DNA from: Lichtheimia corymbifera B2541
Lineage: Eukaryota; Mucoromycota; Mucoromycetes; Mucorales; Lichtheimiaceae
Direction of reading: 5' to 3'
Assembly: GCA_000697475.1 (NCBI GenBank)
Contig: JNEU01001035.1
Span: forward strand, 62,001 to 126,000
DNA length: 64,000 nt
Shown here: positions 33,078 to 44,057 of the stretch, piece after piece
Layout: every line of letters begins with the position of its first letter
Numbering within the stretch: position 1 is the first letter of the stretch
Translations under genes and position numbers: made by a program
Notes under the pieces: generated by a model
Database searches by the model: none
Told to the model about the DNA's origin: nothing
Seen by the model: only the letters and a program-made list of their open reading frames with translations

Positions 33078-33979
33078 ACTTTACTCCTTATTACTGACAC
33101 GTCCGTGGTGAGATGGTCAACCTCGAGTTGCCATTTTCGTCAGCTGGATTTTGTTTTTCTGAAACTTCTTTATTATTATCCACTCGATTGTTCTGAGGAT
33201 CATTATTTGTTCTAGCGTATGGATGTTTGAATAAACCCTGGTCTTTCGTCTTGTATTTCTATTTGTGAGCCGTTTTGTTGAAGCAGTTGTGATTGCTTAT
33301 TGATTGACGTGGAAGACTCCTTGTGATTACTCGATTTGGATATTTGAACACTCTCGCTACAAGCCTTACTGCCCTACGTCTCATTACCGGTACCCTGACA
33401 CGGACATAATATACCTCAAAATTTCCTTTTTTGGATATCAAAAAAGTCGTCGCAGCGCAATGAAACTAACACCATAATGTAGCGGAGGAGGAATACTATC
33501 GATTGCTGAAGACGTTGAATTTTTAGGGGAGGTGGTTGTGTGGCAATTGGGATGCAAAGACCAACTGAGTGAAAATTGAGCGGAGAAGGTGGGCGATGTG
33601 CCTTGTTCAATCCCAGCTGGGGGTCATCTCTTGGGTCGTGGCAAGTGCTGTTGATGCTTGCTGGTTTATTTGATAACGAAATACCTTTGGATGCATGGAT
33701 GTATTTTTGTTTATTAAAGCATGTATATTAACAGTTATAACTTGTAGCCCATTACAAAAAAAAGCAGTCGCTAATGAACATTATAACATCAACAACTGGT
33801 ACCTAAAAAAGTGATGTATGCGATGAGTGCTATAAAGTAACGGGCTCTATAACTTCAAGAAATCCAAGAGCCTAATACCGGTTCGGGTGCGTTTGATATG
33901 GGAAAAGGAAAAAGGCATCTTATTTATTGAATGTACATATAAAGCTAAGGACCTGTGATAATTCAAGCATGCATATCCA
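33078..33979. other. Intergenic region, no gene recognised
   Basis: About 0.9 kb of AT-rich sequence between the tRNA start and a small open frame. Short minus-strand frames (33441-33259, 33610-33416) have no family resemblance. Nothing else seen. Confidence 0.5.
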
Positions 33980-34240
33980 ATGTCTTCTTTCACTACTTTA
34001 TCACCGCCTCCTCAGCACCCTGGTGAACCCCAATGGCAGACGTTCAGTGATTGGAACAAGACAAGACCCGTAACGGATCCAGTGGAGATGCCTGCATCGG
34101 AAGAAGATCGACTTGCTGATGAGTTTCGATTGCACAACATTGTCGATGAAAGCAACGATCCAAACAGTTGGGGAGCACCGCCTGAAGCACCACCTGCATG
34201 GGGAGGTAATAGTATCAAGGATGACGGTGCTGGATGGTAA
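33980..34240 (+). CDS. Small hypothetical acidic protein
   Basis: An 86-codon open frame from an ATG in reasonable context (TCCAATGTC) to TAA. The product is Pro/Asp/Glu-rich with several Trp (SDWNKTRP, NSWGAPPEAPPAWGG) and lacks signal or membrane segments. Codon use resembles the confirmed genes around it, and the sense strand looks coding, but no family is recognised. A GTAAAG donor-like sequence overlaps the last codon, so the real gene may continue in an exon I did not find. Confidence 0.35.
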   Translation: MSSFTTLSPPPQHPGEPQWQTFSDWNKTRPVTDPVEMPASEEDRLADEFRLHNIVDESNDPNSWGAPPEAPPAWGGNSIKDDGAGW

Positions 34241-35167
34241 AGGTGGTTTTATTACTGCTTCCTTAGAAAGACTAGTATCATCCATCAATGATGCCCATCA
34301 GGATCACCCCTCTCATATCCCACTCTTGTATACAAATAAAGCATCACATGAGCAGGTGTCTTATTGTTATTGCTGTTATCGCATTCAAATGATATTGATC
34401 CACATTCCACCATTTCATTGTTTTCTCTTTTCGAGGATTAGGTTATGACATTCATGCACTATCCCCACCATTTGTAAGGGCAAGAATCCATGTTCATGAT
34501 GCACAATTAAAGGAGTGCTGTCATCCATCATGCTCCACAGCATTTTTTATATTGCTTCTCTACGACTTCACAATGCTCTTTGCAACCATGTGAATGAGAG
34601 CTGTACATTGTCATTCTAAATTTCTTGTCGTGGTGGTCGTCATTGTTATATTTGGCTCTTGCCCATTATCAACTATGCTTGAATACAGTACCCTCTATCA
34701 CTTCCTTGTTCAAACCTATCAGGATAAACCTTCATTGTGCTTTGAGATTCACACAGGGAACACAACATTCTTGGTCACCCGGATTCGATAGTGCCTAAAT
34801 CAATAGTTGGTGAGGTGCGGACATATGCATCAAGCATCCCTGGTGGTACAATCCACACCAGATCTCGCACTGATCACATCATCCATGTTAGGGTGGAGTA
34901 ATAAATGGATCATGCAGCGGTCCCATTGTACAATATCTTATCTCTCTTTGATAATGGTGTATATCCACTGTGCGTATTGCATCATTCATGCGGTTTATTT
35001 AACAGCTTGTGAATGGGAAAATCTGCTATGTTGTCATGCTACAGCAAAGAGCACGCATCTCTATGGAAAATTGCGCGATGTACCTTTAGAGCTTATATAT
35101 ACGTGGAGTATGAGAGACGATAACGGCATTATCAACAACAATCTCAACGACTACTACTACTACTACT
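34241..35167. other. Intergenic region, no gene recognised
   Basis: 0.93 kb upstream of the TauD-type gene. Contains two short plus-strand open frames (34594-34791, 34807-35193) without recognisable family; the second overlaps the real start codon of the dioxygenase in another frame and is taken as chance. A TATATATA-like run lies at 35094-35101, about 70 bp before the ATG at 35168, and is a plausible TATA box. Confidence 0.45.
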
Positions 35168-36587
35168 ATGCCTCCAAACACCGACAGTACTAAAGTGGAT
35201 GATGAATTGAGCCGTATAACGCTTGAAGAGCTGGATCTCAAGAAGCTTGTCCGTGAACGAGGATTCTATGGTGTGCATCCGGATGTTTATGCAAGTATCT
35301 CTCGTATATATACATAAATGCATGAATGCTAAATCATAATGGTCAACGATATTAGTACCCACCTCTTGAGCCTTTTGAACACAAGGACCCAGGTCATTTG
35401 GCTGATCCTACCAAAGCTTCACTTTTGAATGCTGCCACCAAGGTCTTTGATGTCACTCCAAACATTGGTACCGAGCTCCATGGCATCCAGTTATCACAGC
35501 TATCTGAGCAACAAAAGAATGATCTAGCATTGCTTGTCGCTGAGCGTGGTGTTGTCTTTTTCCGTAGCCAGGACCTTACTGCCAAGCAAGCACTGGAATT
35601 TGGTCGTCATTTTGGACCTCTGTAAGTGTTTCTCATATACATCTATGCTCATCAAACTAAAATGCTCTATGTAGTCATGTGCATAACGTTGGCCCTCATC
35701 CACCCAATGCTCCTGAAATTCTTACCATCCAAGTTGAACATGATAAGTAAGTAGTAGGGTGCTCAACAAAAGGTGTTGTTGTTATCGTCAAGTCATCTAA
35801 TAATAGTATTTTAGTCCGAAAGTCCGTGAGCGATATGCATTGAGAAGTGCGGGTGATGGTAAGTAGAAATCTACCTCTGAAGCCGCAGCTCATATGCTAA
35901 TTATACTGGGTTCATGTTGTTGTAGGTTGGCATAATGATATCAGCTACGAATTGCAGCCTGCAGGTCTTACCTTTTTGAAGATTGATACACTACCAGAAG
36001 TCGGTGGCGATACGCTTTGGGCGTCTGCATACACAGCCTATGATCGACTTTCACCTGCCTGGCAAAAATTTGTCGAAGGATTGGAGGCTGTACACTCGGG
36101 TGATGTCCATCGTGAAACTGCACGTATTACAGGCTATCCTTTACGTCGTGAAGCACCTGACAATGTCCATCCAGTTGTGCGTACACACCCAGTTACAGGA
36201 TGGAAGAGCTTGTACGTGCAACGTGGCTTCACACGTCGTATTGTGGGTTTTACGAAACGCGAATCTGACGCCGTGCTCGAGTTCCTTTTCAATCATATCG
36301 AAAGTGGCCATGATTTCCAAGTGAGGTTCAGATGGCAAGAGGATTCCATTGCTGTATGGGATAACCGTGCCACGTATCATACTGCCATCAACGACTACTT
36401 TGGCAATGGTATACGACATGGCTTCCGTATCACTCCCACTGTAAGCTTTCTTTGTCGTCGTCATAGTCCATCCTTGTCTACTTTACTCATCTTTTTATTA
36501 TAGGCTGAAAGACCCTACTTTGATCCCAATAGCAAGTCGCGTCAACAAGTTTTGGATGAAAAGGCATCCGTCACCAAGAAGGATTAA
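35168..36587 (+). CDS. TauD/TfdA-type 2-oxoglutarate/Fe(II) dioxygenase
   Basis: Oxygenase using Fe(II) and 2-oxoglutarate, probably for sulfonate (taurine-like) or related small substrates; the exact substrate is open. Exons 35168-35290, 35356-35621, 35675-35746, 35815-35858, 35926-36440 and 36504-36587 give 367 residues. The iron ligands are His and Asp of WHNDISY and the distal His of RATYHTAIND; the 2-oxoglutarate-binding Arg is in RHGFRITP. YPPLEPFEHKDPG, FRSQDLTAKQALEFGRHFG and GGDTLWASAYTAYDRLSP are further family blocks. Intron 1 is a GC-AG intron: only a cut at GCAAGT (35291) keeps the frame, giving ...PDVY|YPPLEPFE. Cutting at the nearby GT would hit a stop. No targeting signal; cytosolic. 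Confidence 0.88.
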
Positions 36588-36640
36588 TCATTGTAATATT
36601 TACAGAAGCGGTTTATTATACAATAAACAAAATGCAGTTT

Positions 36641-39600
36641 TTACATAAAGTCATCATCATCATTACTACTCATTACTTCTAAAGCTAATTTCTCATTTTC
36701 AGCCTCTTCTGTGAGCCTGCTCATGTTGACAATATCGTCCTCCTCGTCATCTTCCATCTGCGGTTGGAGCCATTTCTCAGCATGAAACTTGTCGAGCCAA
36801 GTCTTGCGCCTTGCGCTAAACACTGCATTCTCCCCATCACGCGGTGGTGGTTGACTCATTAAGCTGATCCGGTAAATGTTTTGTACATCCTCAGATGATG
36901 CTACTTCGCCACCTTCTTCATCGTCGTCAATAAATGAAGAATCCATCCGCGACAAATCGGTTGTATTACTACACCCTTCATCATCATCATCGCTGGCAAC
37001 TCCTCCTCGTCGTCCTCCTCCCTTGTTGTTGTTTTCTTCATCACTACTGAGCTCAGCTTCCAAGTCCAGAAATGGATTATGATGTTGATTACGCTTCTGA
37101 CGTTGTCGTTGTCCGTTGCCATTCATCTCAGGTACGGATCTGGATTTCTCATCATTGTCGGCTTCATCGTCATCATCCGAAGCAATACGCATTTTTCCAT
37201 TTCGACGGCGTCGTGCAAATACAGGGGATGGTGAAGAGAATCTTGATCGCTCCGGTGATATGATAATATGTGCATGTGTTGGCGATGATGATGATGATAC
37301 TATTGATCTGGCCTCGTTCACAGTGATGGATTTGCGTAATGGGGATGATGCTTTGTTATTATCAGGTGATCGGATATCAATGATAGCAGAAGGTGATGGT
37401 GATGGTGGCAGTGGTCGTCGTCGTCGTGAAAGAGGTGATGGTGGAATAAATTCAACACGATTGGTATGATTGCCTTGATCATTAAGCATGGCTCTTCGCA
37501 AAGGTGAAGGCGATAAGGTTTTGTCAGACATGTCGTCATGTATTGGTGTAGTTTGCATGAACCGATCAGGTGATGATGACACTGCTAATTGCTGTTGTTG
37601 TTTTGGAGATGAAGGTTGTAATGGTGGTTGTTGAGCGGGTGATGATAATGGTTGTGATGGTCTCTTGTCTTTGGATGATGATGATGAAGCTATTGGGTTA
37701 TGGTGAATGGGACTCTGGAACCCTGTATGGGACGATGGTAAATCATCTTCGTCAGCAGGACCATGAAAAGATGATGGAGCACCTTCATAATCCTCTCCAA
37801 CCTTATTTTCCAGCATCTGATGAAAGGAAGCATCAAAGGGTGTATCTTGAATGGGTATCTTGTTCTCCAATGCCTCCAGCATGTCAAAGTCGATTTCAAA
37901 ATCGTCATCGTCGCCAAAAGACGGTGTTGAAGATCGAGTCTTGGTTGGAGGAGCAGGTGCCGTCTCATTGGTAAGCCACGCTTTGATCTTGATTACATTC
38001 ATTCTTTCCTGAACCAACAGAGCTGCCGTCTCGCTGAAAGGGGGTGGTCGTGTGGTGAGCCATTTGAGCATAGCAGGTGCAATATTGACATCATCCTTGA
38101 TGATAGGCGTTTGTGGATTGGGGGATGTTTTCACAGGAGATTCATCCATCAAAGGAGCCGTTTTACTGAGTTCTGGTGGAAGGATACGCTCGAAACTCTC
38201 ATCTTGCTGCTTGTCCTCTTGAAGATCTTGCGTACAATAATCGAAATCAAACTCGGCAACAAGTTGATCATAGTCGGTGTTGGATGTTGCTGTAGTAGTG
38301 GTAACCACAGGTGCTGCTGGCTGCTGTGGTGCGCCATCATCATCACTTCCCAGATCAAAATCAATCTCAATATCCTCATCATGCCGTGGTTCATCACATG
38401 AAGGAGATCCAACGCGAGGTCGTTTATCAGGTACAGCGGGAGGTGTGGTTGCCTTGCGCTTTGTTGTTTGGATGTCGTTATTCGGTACAGGCTGATTAAC
38501 GATATCATCACGTGTTGGTGGTGGGTCAGGTGGCTGTCGATGATTGTTGTTCACTGGAGCCTTTCCTTTGTTCAAGAATGTCGAAAGGGTTGATTGCTTT
38601 GGACCAGGTTGACGTGGCCGAATAGGGATGGGTAAAATAAGCTCGTCAGTTGTGCGTGATGAACGTGTTGGCATGATTAATTCGTCGTTATTGAATTGTG
38701 GCTGGCTGTTACCAGGTTGGCTGGATTCATCACCGTCCATCATTTCACGTAACAAGCGTCGTTCCATATTCTTGATCATCGATACAAATTGCATTGTACG
38801 CCGACTATGCCCGACACGATGATGACTGGTAGGCTGAACATTGGTAGGCAAGTATCGTTTTGCTCTTTCCATTGGTGATCGTTCTTTGGGTGGCCAATGT
38901 TTCTCGAAAGCTTCCTCCAAAGTACCTGAACCGAGGCTGTGTAAAAACTCTTGTCGTGTAGCATCATTCAATGTTCCATTCGACTCGACAGCTTTTGTCC
39001 TTTTTGATTTGCGAGCCGCGGGCTTGAAAAATGTTCCAATGTCGAGCCGTTTTTGACACCACACTGGACGATACTTCTCGGGCAAAACAGACGGATTGGT
39101 TGCGTGATACTCAATATCTCCACCTCTGGCAATGGCTCGTTGTACTTGATTATAGGCAGCTTTGGCCTGGCTATACTTGCGTTCTTCTTGCTCAGTCATA
39201 ATCATCACACATCGTCCTTGTCGTTTTCTTCCTGTGCGTCCCATGCGTTGAAGCTATTAAGCAGTTTGATAAGCAAGCGTATTCCACAAATCATCTCCGT
39301 TAAAACATACCATACGAATAGGTGAACTCTGCGAATCATAGCAAATGATCAAATCCACTTCGCCGATATCCAATCCTTCTTCTCCAATAGCAGTAGCCAC
39401 CAGTACATTGAGTTCTCCACGCTTGAATCGCTCTACAATCTACGCATATATATATGTTAATGAGTTGAAAAGGGGAAAGCGATCATACGTTTGTTACCTC
39501 TTTTTGTTCTCTTTGATTAAGACCTTTTCTTCCATCTCTGCCACCAGCTTGACCAACAAACAAAGAGCAATTCACCATGGGCTTATGCTGATCAAGGACG

Positions 39601-41240
39601 CGAATAATCTCATTGACTGAGGATCGAAATGACGAAAAGACAATAATACGGGTATCCTGCTCATTGTTGTTACTGAGATGATCCAACACGGTAGACAAGA
39701 GACGTTCCATTTTGGGATGACCCATAAACCCAGGTTGTGTTTGGCGCTGCTTAAGATCCTCAATCATGTTCTTGAGCTGATAATCACGCAAGAGCTTGTA
39801 CTTTTCCTTGGGTAGATTCTTCCCCGAGTCAGCAATATCCTGAAGATCCTTGAGAAAGCTTTCAAGATGTTCCACAAAGGGCGCAATACCATGATGTACA
39901 AGATAGTCGTATGCACGTGAAAGAGCTTGAGCAATGCTAAAGTCGGTAGCAACCATCGATTTGACAGCATAATTCATGTTGCGTGCATTGGCTGAAAAGT
40001 GCTTCTGTGCCTGTAGCAATCCAAATGGCGTGTTGCGTTCTGCGTCAGTGGTGAAGATAGCCTGAAAGCGATTCAATCGATTAAGAGCAGGCTGAAAAAA
40101 CTTGTCGCGAAACTGGCTCATGATCTCTGGTACTACGCCCATCGCGCCTTCCATATAGCTGAGTCGTACAGTGATATGCTGGATACGTTTGCCAAAGGAG
40201 TATTCTTGAATATCCATCGACTCTTCGGTGCGGATCTGGATATTGGTGATATGCAATTGCTTTACGACTGTTTGAACATTCATCAAATTGGTGCCTGGTG
40301 TAGCTGTCAATGCAAGTATCCGATATTGATCTTGTTCACGAGAAATCAACTTGACAACTTCACCATAGGCATATGCACCAGTAGCTTTGTGTGCCTCATC
40401 CACTACGATACAAGCAATCTGATGTGCAGGGCATATGCGTGATTCGAGATCATTCTTGAGTGTCTGAGGTGTCATGAAAAAGACGCGATGTGAACGCCAC
40501 AATTCCTTGCGCTTGCCGCGATTGATTTGTCCCGTGATCTCAATGAGCTCTGACTGCGGAATGCCACACACTTTGAAGCATGCCTCGATCTGTTGTGCCA
40601 CCAATGGCTTTGTAGGTGCCATAAAAATGATCTTGGATTGTGGAAACCATCGCCAATAATTGAACATGACCACTGCCGCGATAAATGTCTTGCCTAAGCC
40701 TGTTGGTAGTGCCACCAACGTATTGTAAAATAGCGCCTTTTTGACAATGTTGAACTGATATAAACGCAAAGGATAATTGATTGGATAAATCCATGTAGGC
40801 AATTCATTCGCATCAAAGACATGAGCACATGGTGTATCGGCTGGAGGAGGGGGTGGCGGTGTGGGAGGGTTATCAAAGTCATTGCTTCCTAACAGGATCG
40901 AGCTGGTGGATATAGATGATGATGATGGTTGTGATCGATTGCTGCTACTTTGTTGCTGTTGTCGTTGGCTTGTCGATGAAAAGAAACTAGTCAAAGGCTG
41001 CTGCATCCCAGGACGTTGAACAATGTTACGCTGCTTCTCGGCTGTTTCAGTGGCAAGAATGAGGCAGTCTGTGTCGAGATCGTCAAATTCGTCGTCGTCG
41101 TCATTGTCAATCACGATCGGTTGTTCCTGCTGTTTCTCGCTTTGTCTGGCTGCCTGCTTCTCGGCTTCTTCTACAGCTGCTGCCAATAAATCGTCGTCGA
41201 AATCAAAGTCATCGTCAATGCCTTCAAGGTCATCGTTCAT
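36641..41240 (-). CDS. MPH1: ATP-dependent DNA helicase Mph1/FANCM
   Basis: FANCM-type 3'-5' helicase that remodels replication forks and D-loops in the nucleus. Exons 41240-39498, 39439-39311 and 39253-36641 give 1,494 residues. Helicase motifs: [15 protein letters not shown] (Walker A, about residue 180), VVDEAHK (DEAH), [10 protein letters not shown], and after a family-specific helical insert the second lobe with [27 protein letters not shown] and [13 protein letters not shown] (motif VI). The N-terminus is acidic ([14 protein letters not shown]). After the helicase about 850 residues are low in complexity and rich in Ser, Asp, Pro, apart from two PIP-box-like motifs near residues 693 and 844. 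A GCGCGT at 41293-41298 lies about 55 bp upstream. Much longer tail than yeast Mph1 (993 residues). Confidence 0.93.
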
Positions 41241-41729
41241 AGCAACACGTGTGTGGAAAAAGAAAAAGAAGAGAGGAGATAACCTCGCGACTGCGCGTGA
41301 ATTTACCTCCATGCTGTACCACCACCCCCATTTCAATAATAAAGGTGAGTGGATCAAATTCCTATTTCATTGACTGACGACATTATGTTGTTGATAGGCT
41401 ACCTTATTATCAAACATGCATAACTGATTCGAGTGTACGTGCATTTCTCATTGTGTCCCTTGTTCCTTTTTATGGTTGGTTCTAATACGTGACTCTTCAC
41501 GCACACCTGATGTATTTGGTTATGCTGTTTACTTTGATCTACATCCAATGAGCATGGGATGCAACGTAGCTAGAGTATCATATTATCGTCTAGTATGCAA
41601 AATGCGGATCACGTACTTGGTTTCTGGATCGCTGATAACCAGGTGAAGCAGGATCAAAAGGAGGATATCGTATCACGCTTACACATATGTAAAAAATAAA
41701 AAGGACTTGTATCTCCAAACTTTACAATT

Positions 41730-42840
41730 AAACGTGGATTCTCTAATGGGACAAAGTTGTTCACAATGGAGGTTGGCGAATATCCGGGCGGCATGGGCCA
41801 TACATCTTACTTATGGATCCCGTCATATCAGCATCGCTCCTACGTTTGGTCGTACCATTTCAAGGTTTTAACATTGAAGCATATGGATTTTATTCGAATA
41901 GCGTTGATCAGCATGTCCAAGAGCACCTTCTGACCAAGTTTCACAATGGATGTGAGCAATCTCGGGGATGTGCACTATACACCCTACTTGCGTTCCATCC
42001 GGTTCATAAAATCATCATAAGGAAGCATGCAGTTTTTAAATGAATGGAATTGATCAGTATGACCAAGCGAACCTTCATACCAAGTTTCAAGTTCGAGGTG
42101 GGCAATCCCAAGGTTATTCATACTAAATGACATTTCATGCCTTCCGACGGGGTACAGAATTTCCGCCCATCATAGTAAAACCCACATTATACCCTCCCAT
42201 TCAAAATTTGTAAATGAAGTGTGGGTTCCTTATTAAGACAAAGTTGATCAGCGTGTCCAAGAGAATCTTGTGTGAAAGTTTGAGGTGTGAGAGAGGCAAT
42301 CTCGAGGTTTTGGGTCACCCGCTCTACATATAATACCATCCGTTCCTCATCCGACGCTCCCATTTTATTTCCCACAATGAAGCCTGCGACTTTAATATGA
42401 ATGGAGTTGATCAGCATGTCGACGCCCAGCGCCCTGAACAAGTTTCACGATGGAGGTCGACAAGCGCGGGGGTGTCCACTATGCACCCTACTTGCGTTCC
42501 GTCGGTCCTATATTTGGACCGCCCAATTCATTGAAACTCATAATGATGCATACGGTTTTTAAATGAATGGAGTTGATCAGCATGACTCAGAGAACCTTCT
42601 TACCAAGTTTCAAGTTCAATGTGGGGAATCCCAAGGTAATACATACTAAATCGATAAATGATAAATCCGGCGCGTACCCCATTTCCGACCGCCCATAGTA
42701 AACCCCACATTACACCCTCCCATTCAAAACTTTCAAATGAAACATGGGTTCTTTATTAATACAAAGTTGATCAGCATGACGAAGAGCATCTTGTTTGAAA
42801 GTTTGAGGTCAAGGTGAGCAATCTCAAGATTAGGGATCAA
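41730..42840. repeat. Degenerate higher-order tandem repeat (ABC-ABC)
   Basis: A core of about 65 bp beginning GTTGATCAGCATG and ending around GGCAATCCCAAGGT occurs at 41903, 42049, 42243, 42406, 42572 and 42766. The copies form three types, A, B and C, repeated once: A-A spacing is 503 bp, B-B 523, C-C 523, and flanks match by type (CACCCTACTTGCGTTCC after A; CATACTAAAT after B; ACACCCTCCCATTCAAAA before C). A partial, diverged copy precedes at about 41754. No long open frame runs through the array, so it is most likely non-coding, old repetitive DNA. Confidence 0.85.
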
Positions 42841-43521
42841 TTTACAGTGTGCATGAATATGCATGACAGCTCAACCAACATTAATTTCCAGCTCTTCTGC
42901 TCACTGCTTCTTCCCTCTTTCTCTCAACCTCAACTGCTGGCCCATTCAAGTACAACTATCAACTGCGAATGATTGTCCTGCTTCAACCCATCATGTCAAG
43001 CCTACGCATGTCTTGATCCTATTGTCTTTGACTGAATGGCAACTCAATGGCGTGTATACAGCCTACTACAGCACACGCGTTTCATGACACTGCACGTTCT
43101 CTTGCACCTCCTACCACGATCAATCGTAACAGCATGCATTGCAGCAGTTGCCATTAGCAAGGTCTCCACTTCTTCGTCTCATGCAGTGTTGACAACTTTG
43201 TCATTCTACTACAATACACGAGTCCCTTGACACTGCACATATTGCTGCGCGCCTCTCTCTGCCACAACCAAACGTAACAATAGATGCTATTGTCTCAAGC
43301 AGCTTCCAGCCTTCTTTAAGCTAGCAGCAGATAGCCATTATATAGACGCAACTTTCTTTACGTGTAGCAACTTGCTTTAATACATACGACTTCTTTTGGA
43401 TATGGATATGGATCTGAGTATGGGCATATGGGATGGAAGGAATTGGGTATACTGACTGGACTTGGATGATGCCATATCAGCCATCAAGCAATACAGGCAA
43501 TCACCGTCTGGTGGATCTGCA

Positions 43522-43827
43522 ATGGAAAATGACAAAGAAAGAGATGAATCAACAGCAGGATGGGGAAGGAAACATGTTAGCAGAGACAACCTGGATCTTT
43601 TCAACCAACGTATTGGAGATGTAATGGTTATGATGAATGTGATGGGAAATCTTGGCAGTATTGCTTTGGTTGTTTGGGACATCGTCAGCAAGAAGGAGGT
43701 ACCACATCATATGATTACGGTCGAGGATGGTGATGAATTGGAATGGCATCCGCAAAAAGAAGGCCGCCATGTCTTTGATGAGAAGCATTCTACAGCCATG
43801 GATAATATTGGATCATTACTCGAGTAA
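43522..43827 (+). CDS. Hypothetical small protein, uncertain
   Basis: A 101-codon open frame from ATG to TAA, and the same frame is open for 20 further codons upstream but begins only at TTG after a TGA. The predicted product is rich in charged residues (RKHVSRDNLDLFNQRIGDV, DGDELEWHPQKEGRHVF) with a hydrophobic stretch LGSIALVVWDIV. No family recognised and no clear intron. It could be a small gene or a 3' exon of one whose first exon I did not find. Confidence 0.3.
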   Translation: MENDKERDESTAGWGRKHVSRDNLDLFNQRIGDVMVMMNVMGNLGSIALVVWDIVSKKEVPHHMITVEDGDELEWHPQKEGRHVFDEKHSTAMDNIGSLLE

Positions 43828-44057
43828 TGCACGCCACAGCTGTTTTGCAATCAAGGATACAAAGACAGTTCCATTGTTAAACCTTATGGAGATGAGTTGA
43901 CACTGACAATGAATCGCTTCTTCTCTACATCCATCCATTTTTGTAAAGATGCCAAATTGGTCTTTGACTAGGTGCTGCGCCACATAATAGGCTATTTAAT
44001 CCATACTCTCGCAGGCTACTTGTTCCTTTTTCCCCATCACCTTTTCTACACTATACC

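Larger units (their letters stand above)
41241..44057. other. Large intergenic region with higher-order repeat
   Basis: 2.8 kb between MPH1 (start) and the F-box gene (start). Contents: about 450 bp of MPH1 upstream sequence, the repeat array 41730-42840, about 0.6 kb of sequence with short AC-rich similarity between 43075-43120 and 43210-43260 (both with CACGxGT...TGACACTGCAC), and a possible small gene at 43522-43827. A TATATA-type start for the F-box gene was not identified. Confidence 0.5.

Noticed and set aside
33259..33610. Short minus-strand frames between the tRNA and the small acidic protein
   Set aside because: Under 65 codons, no conserved motif, no supporting splice sites.
35273..35294. 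GT donors for the first intron of the TauD gene (GTGCAT, GTTTAT, GTATCT)
   Set aside because: GTATCT breaks the frame. The other two are in frame but weak and would delete 3-6 codons; GCAAGT is a much better donor match. RNA data could still overturn this.
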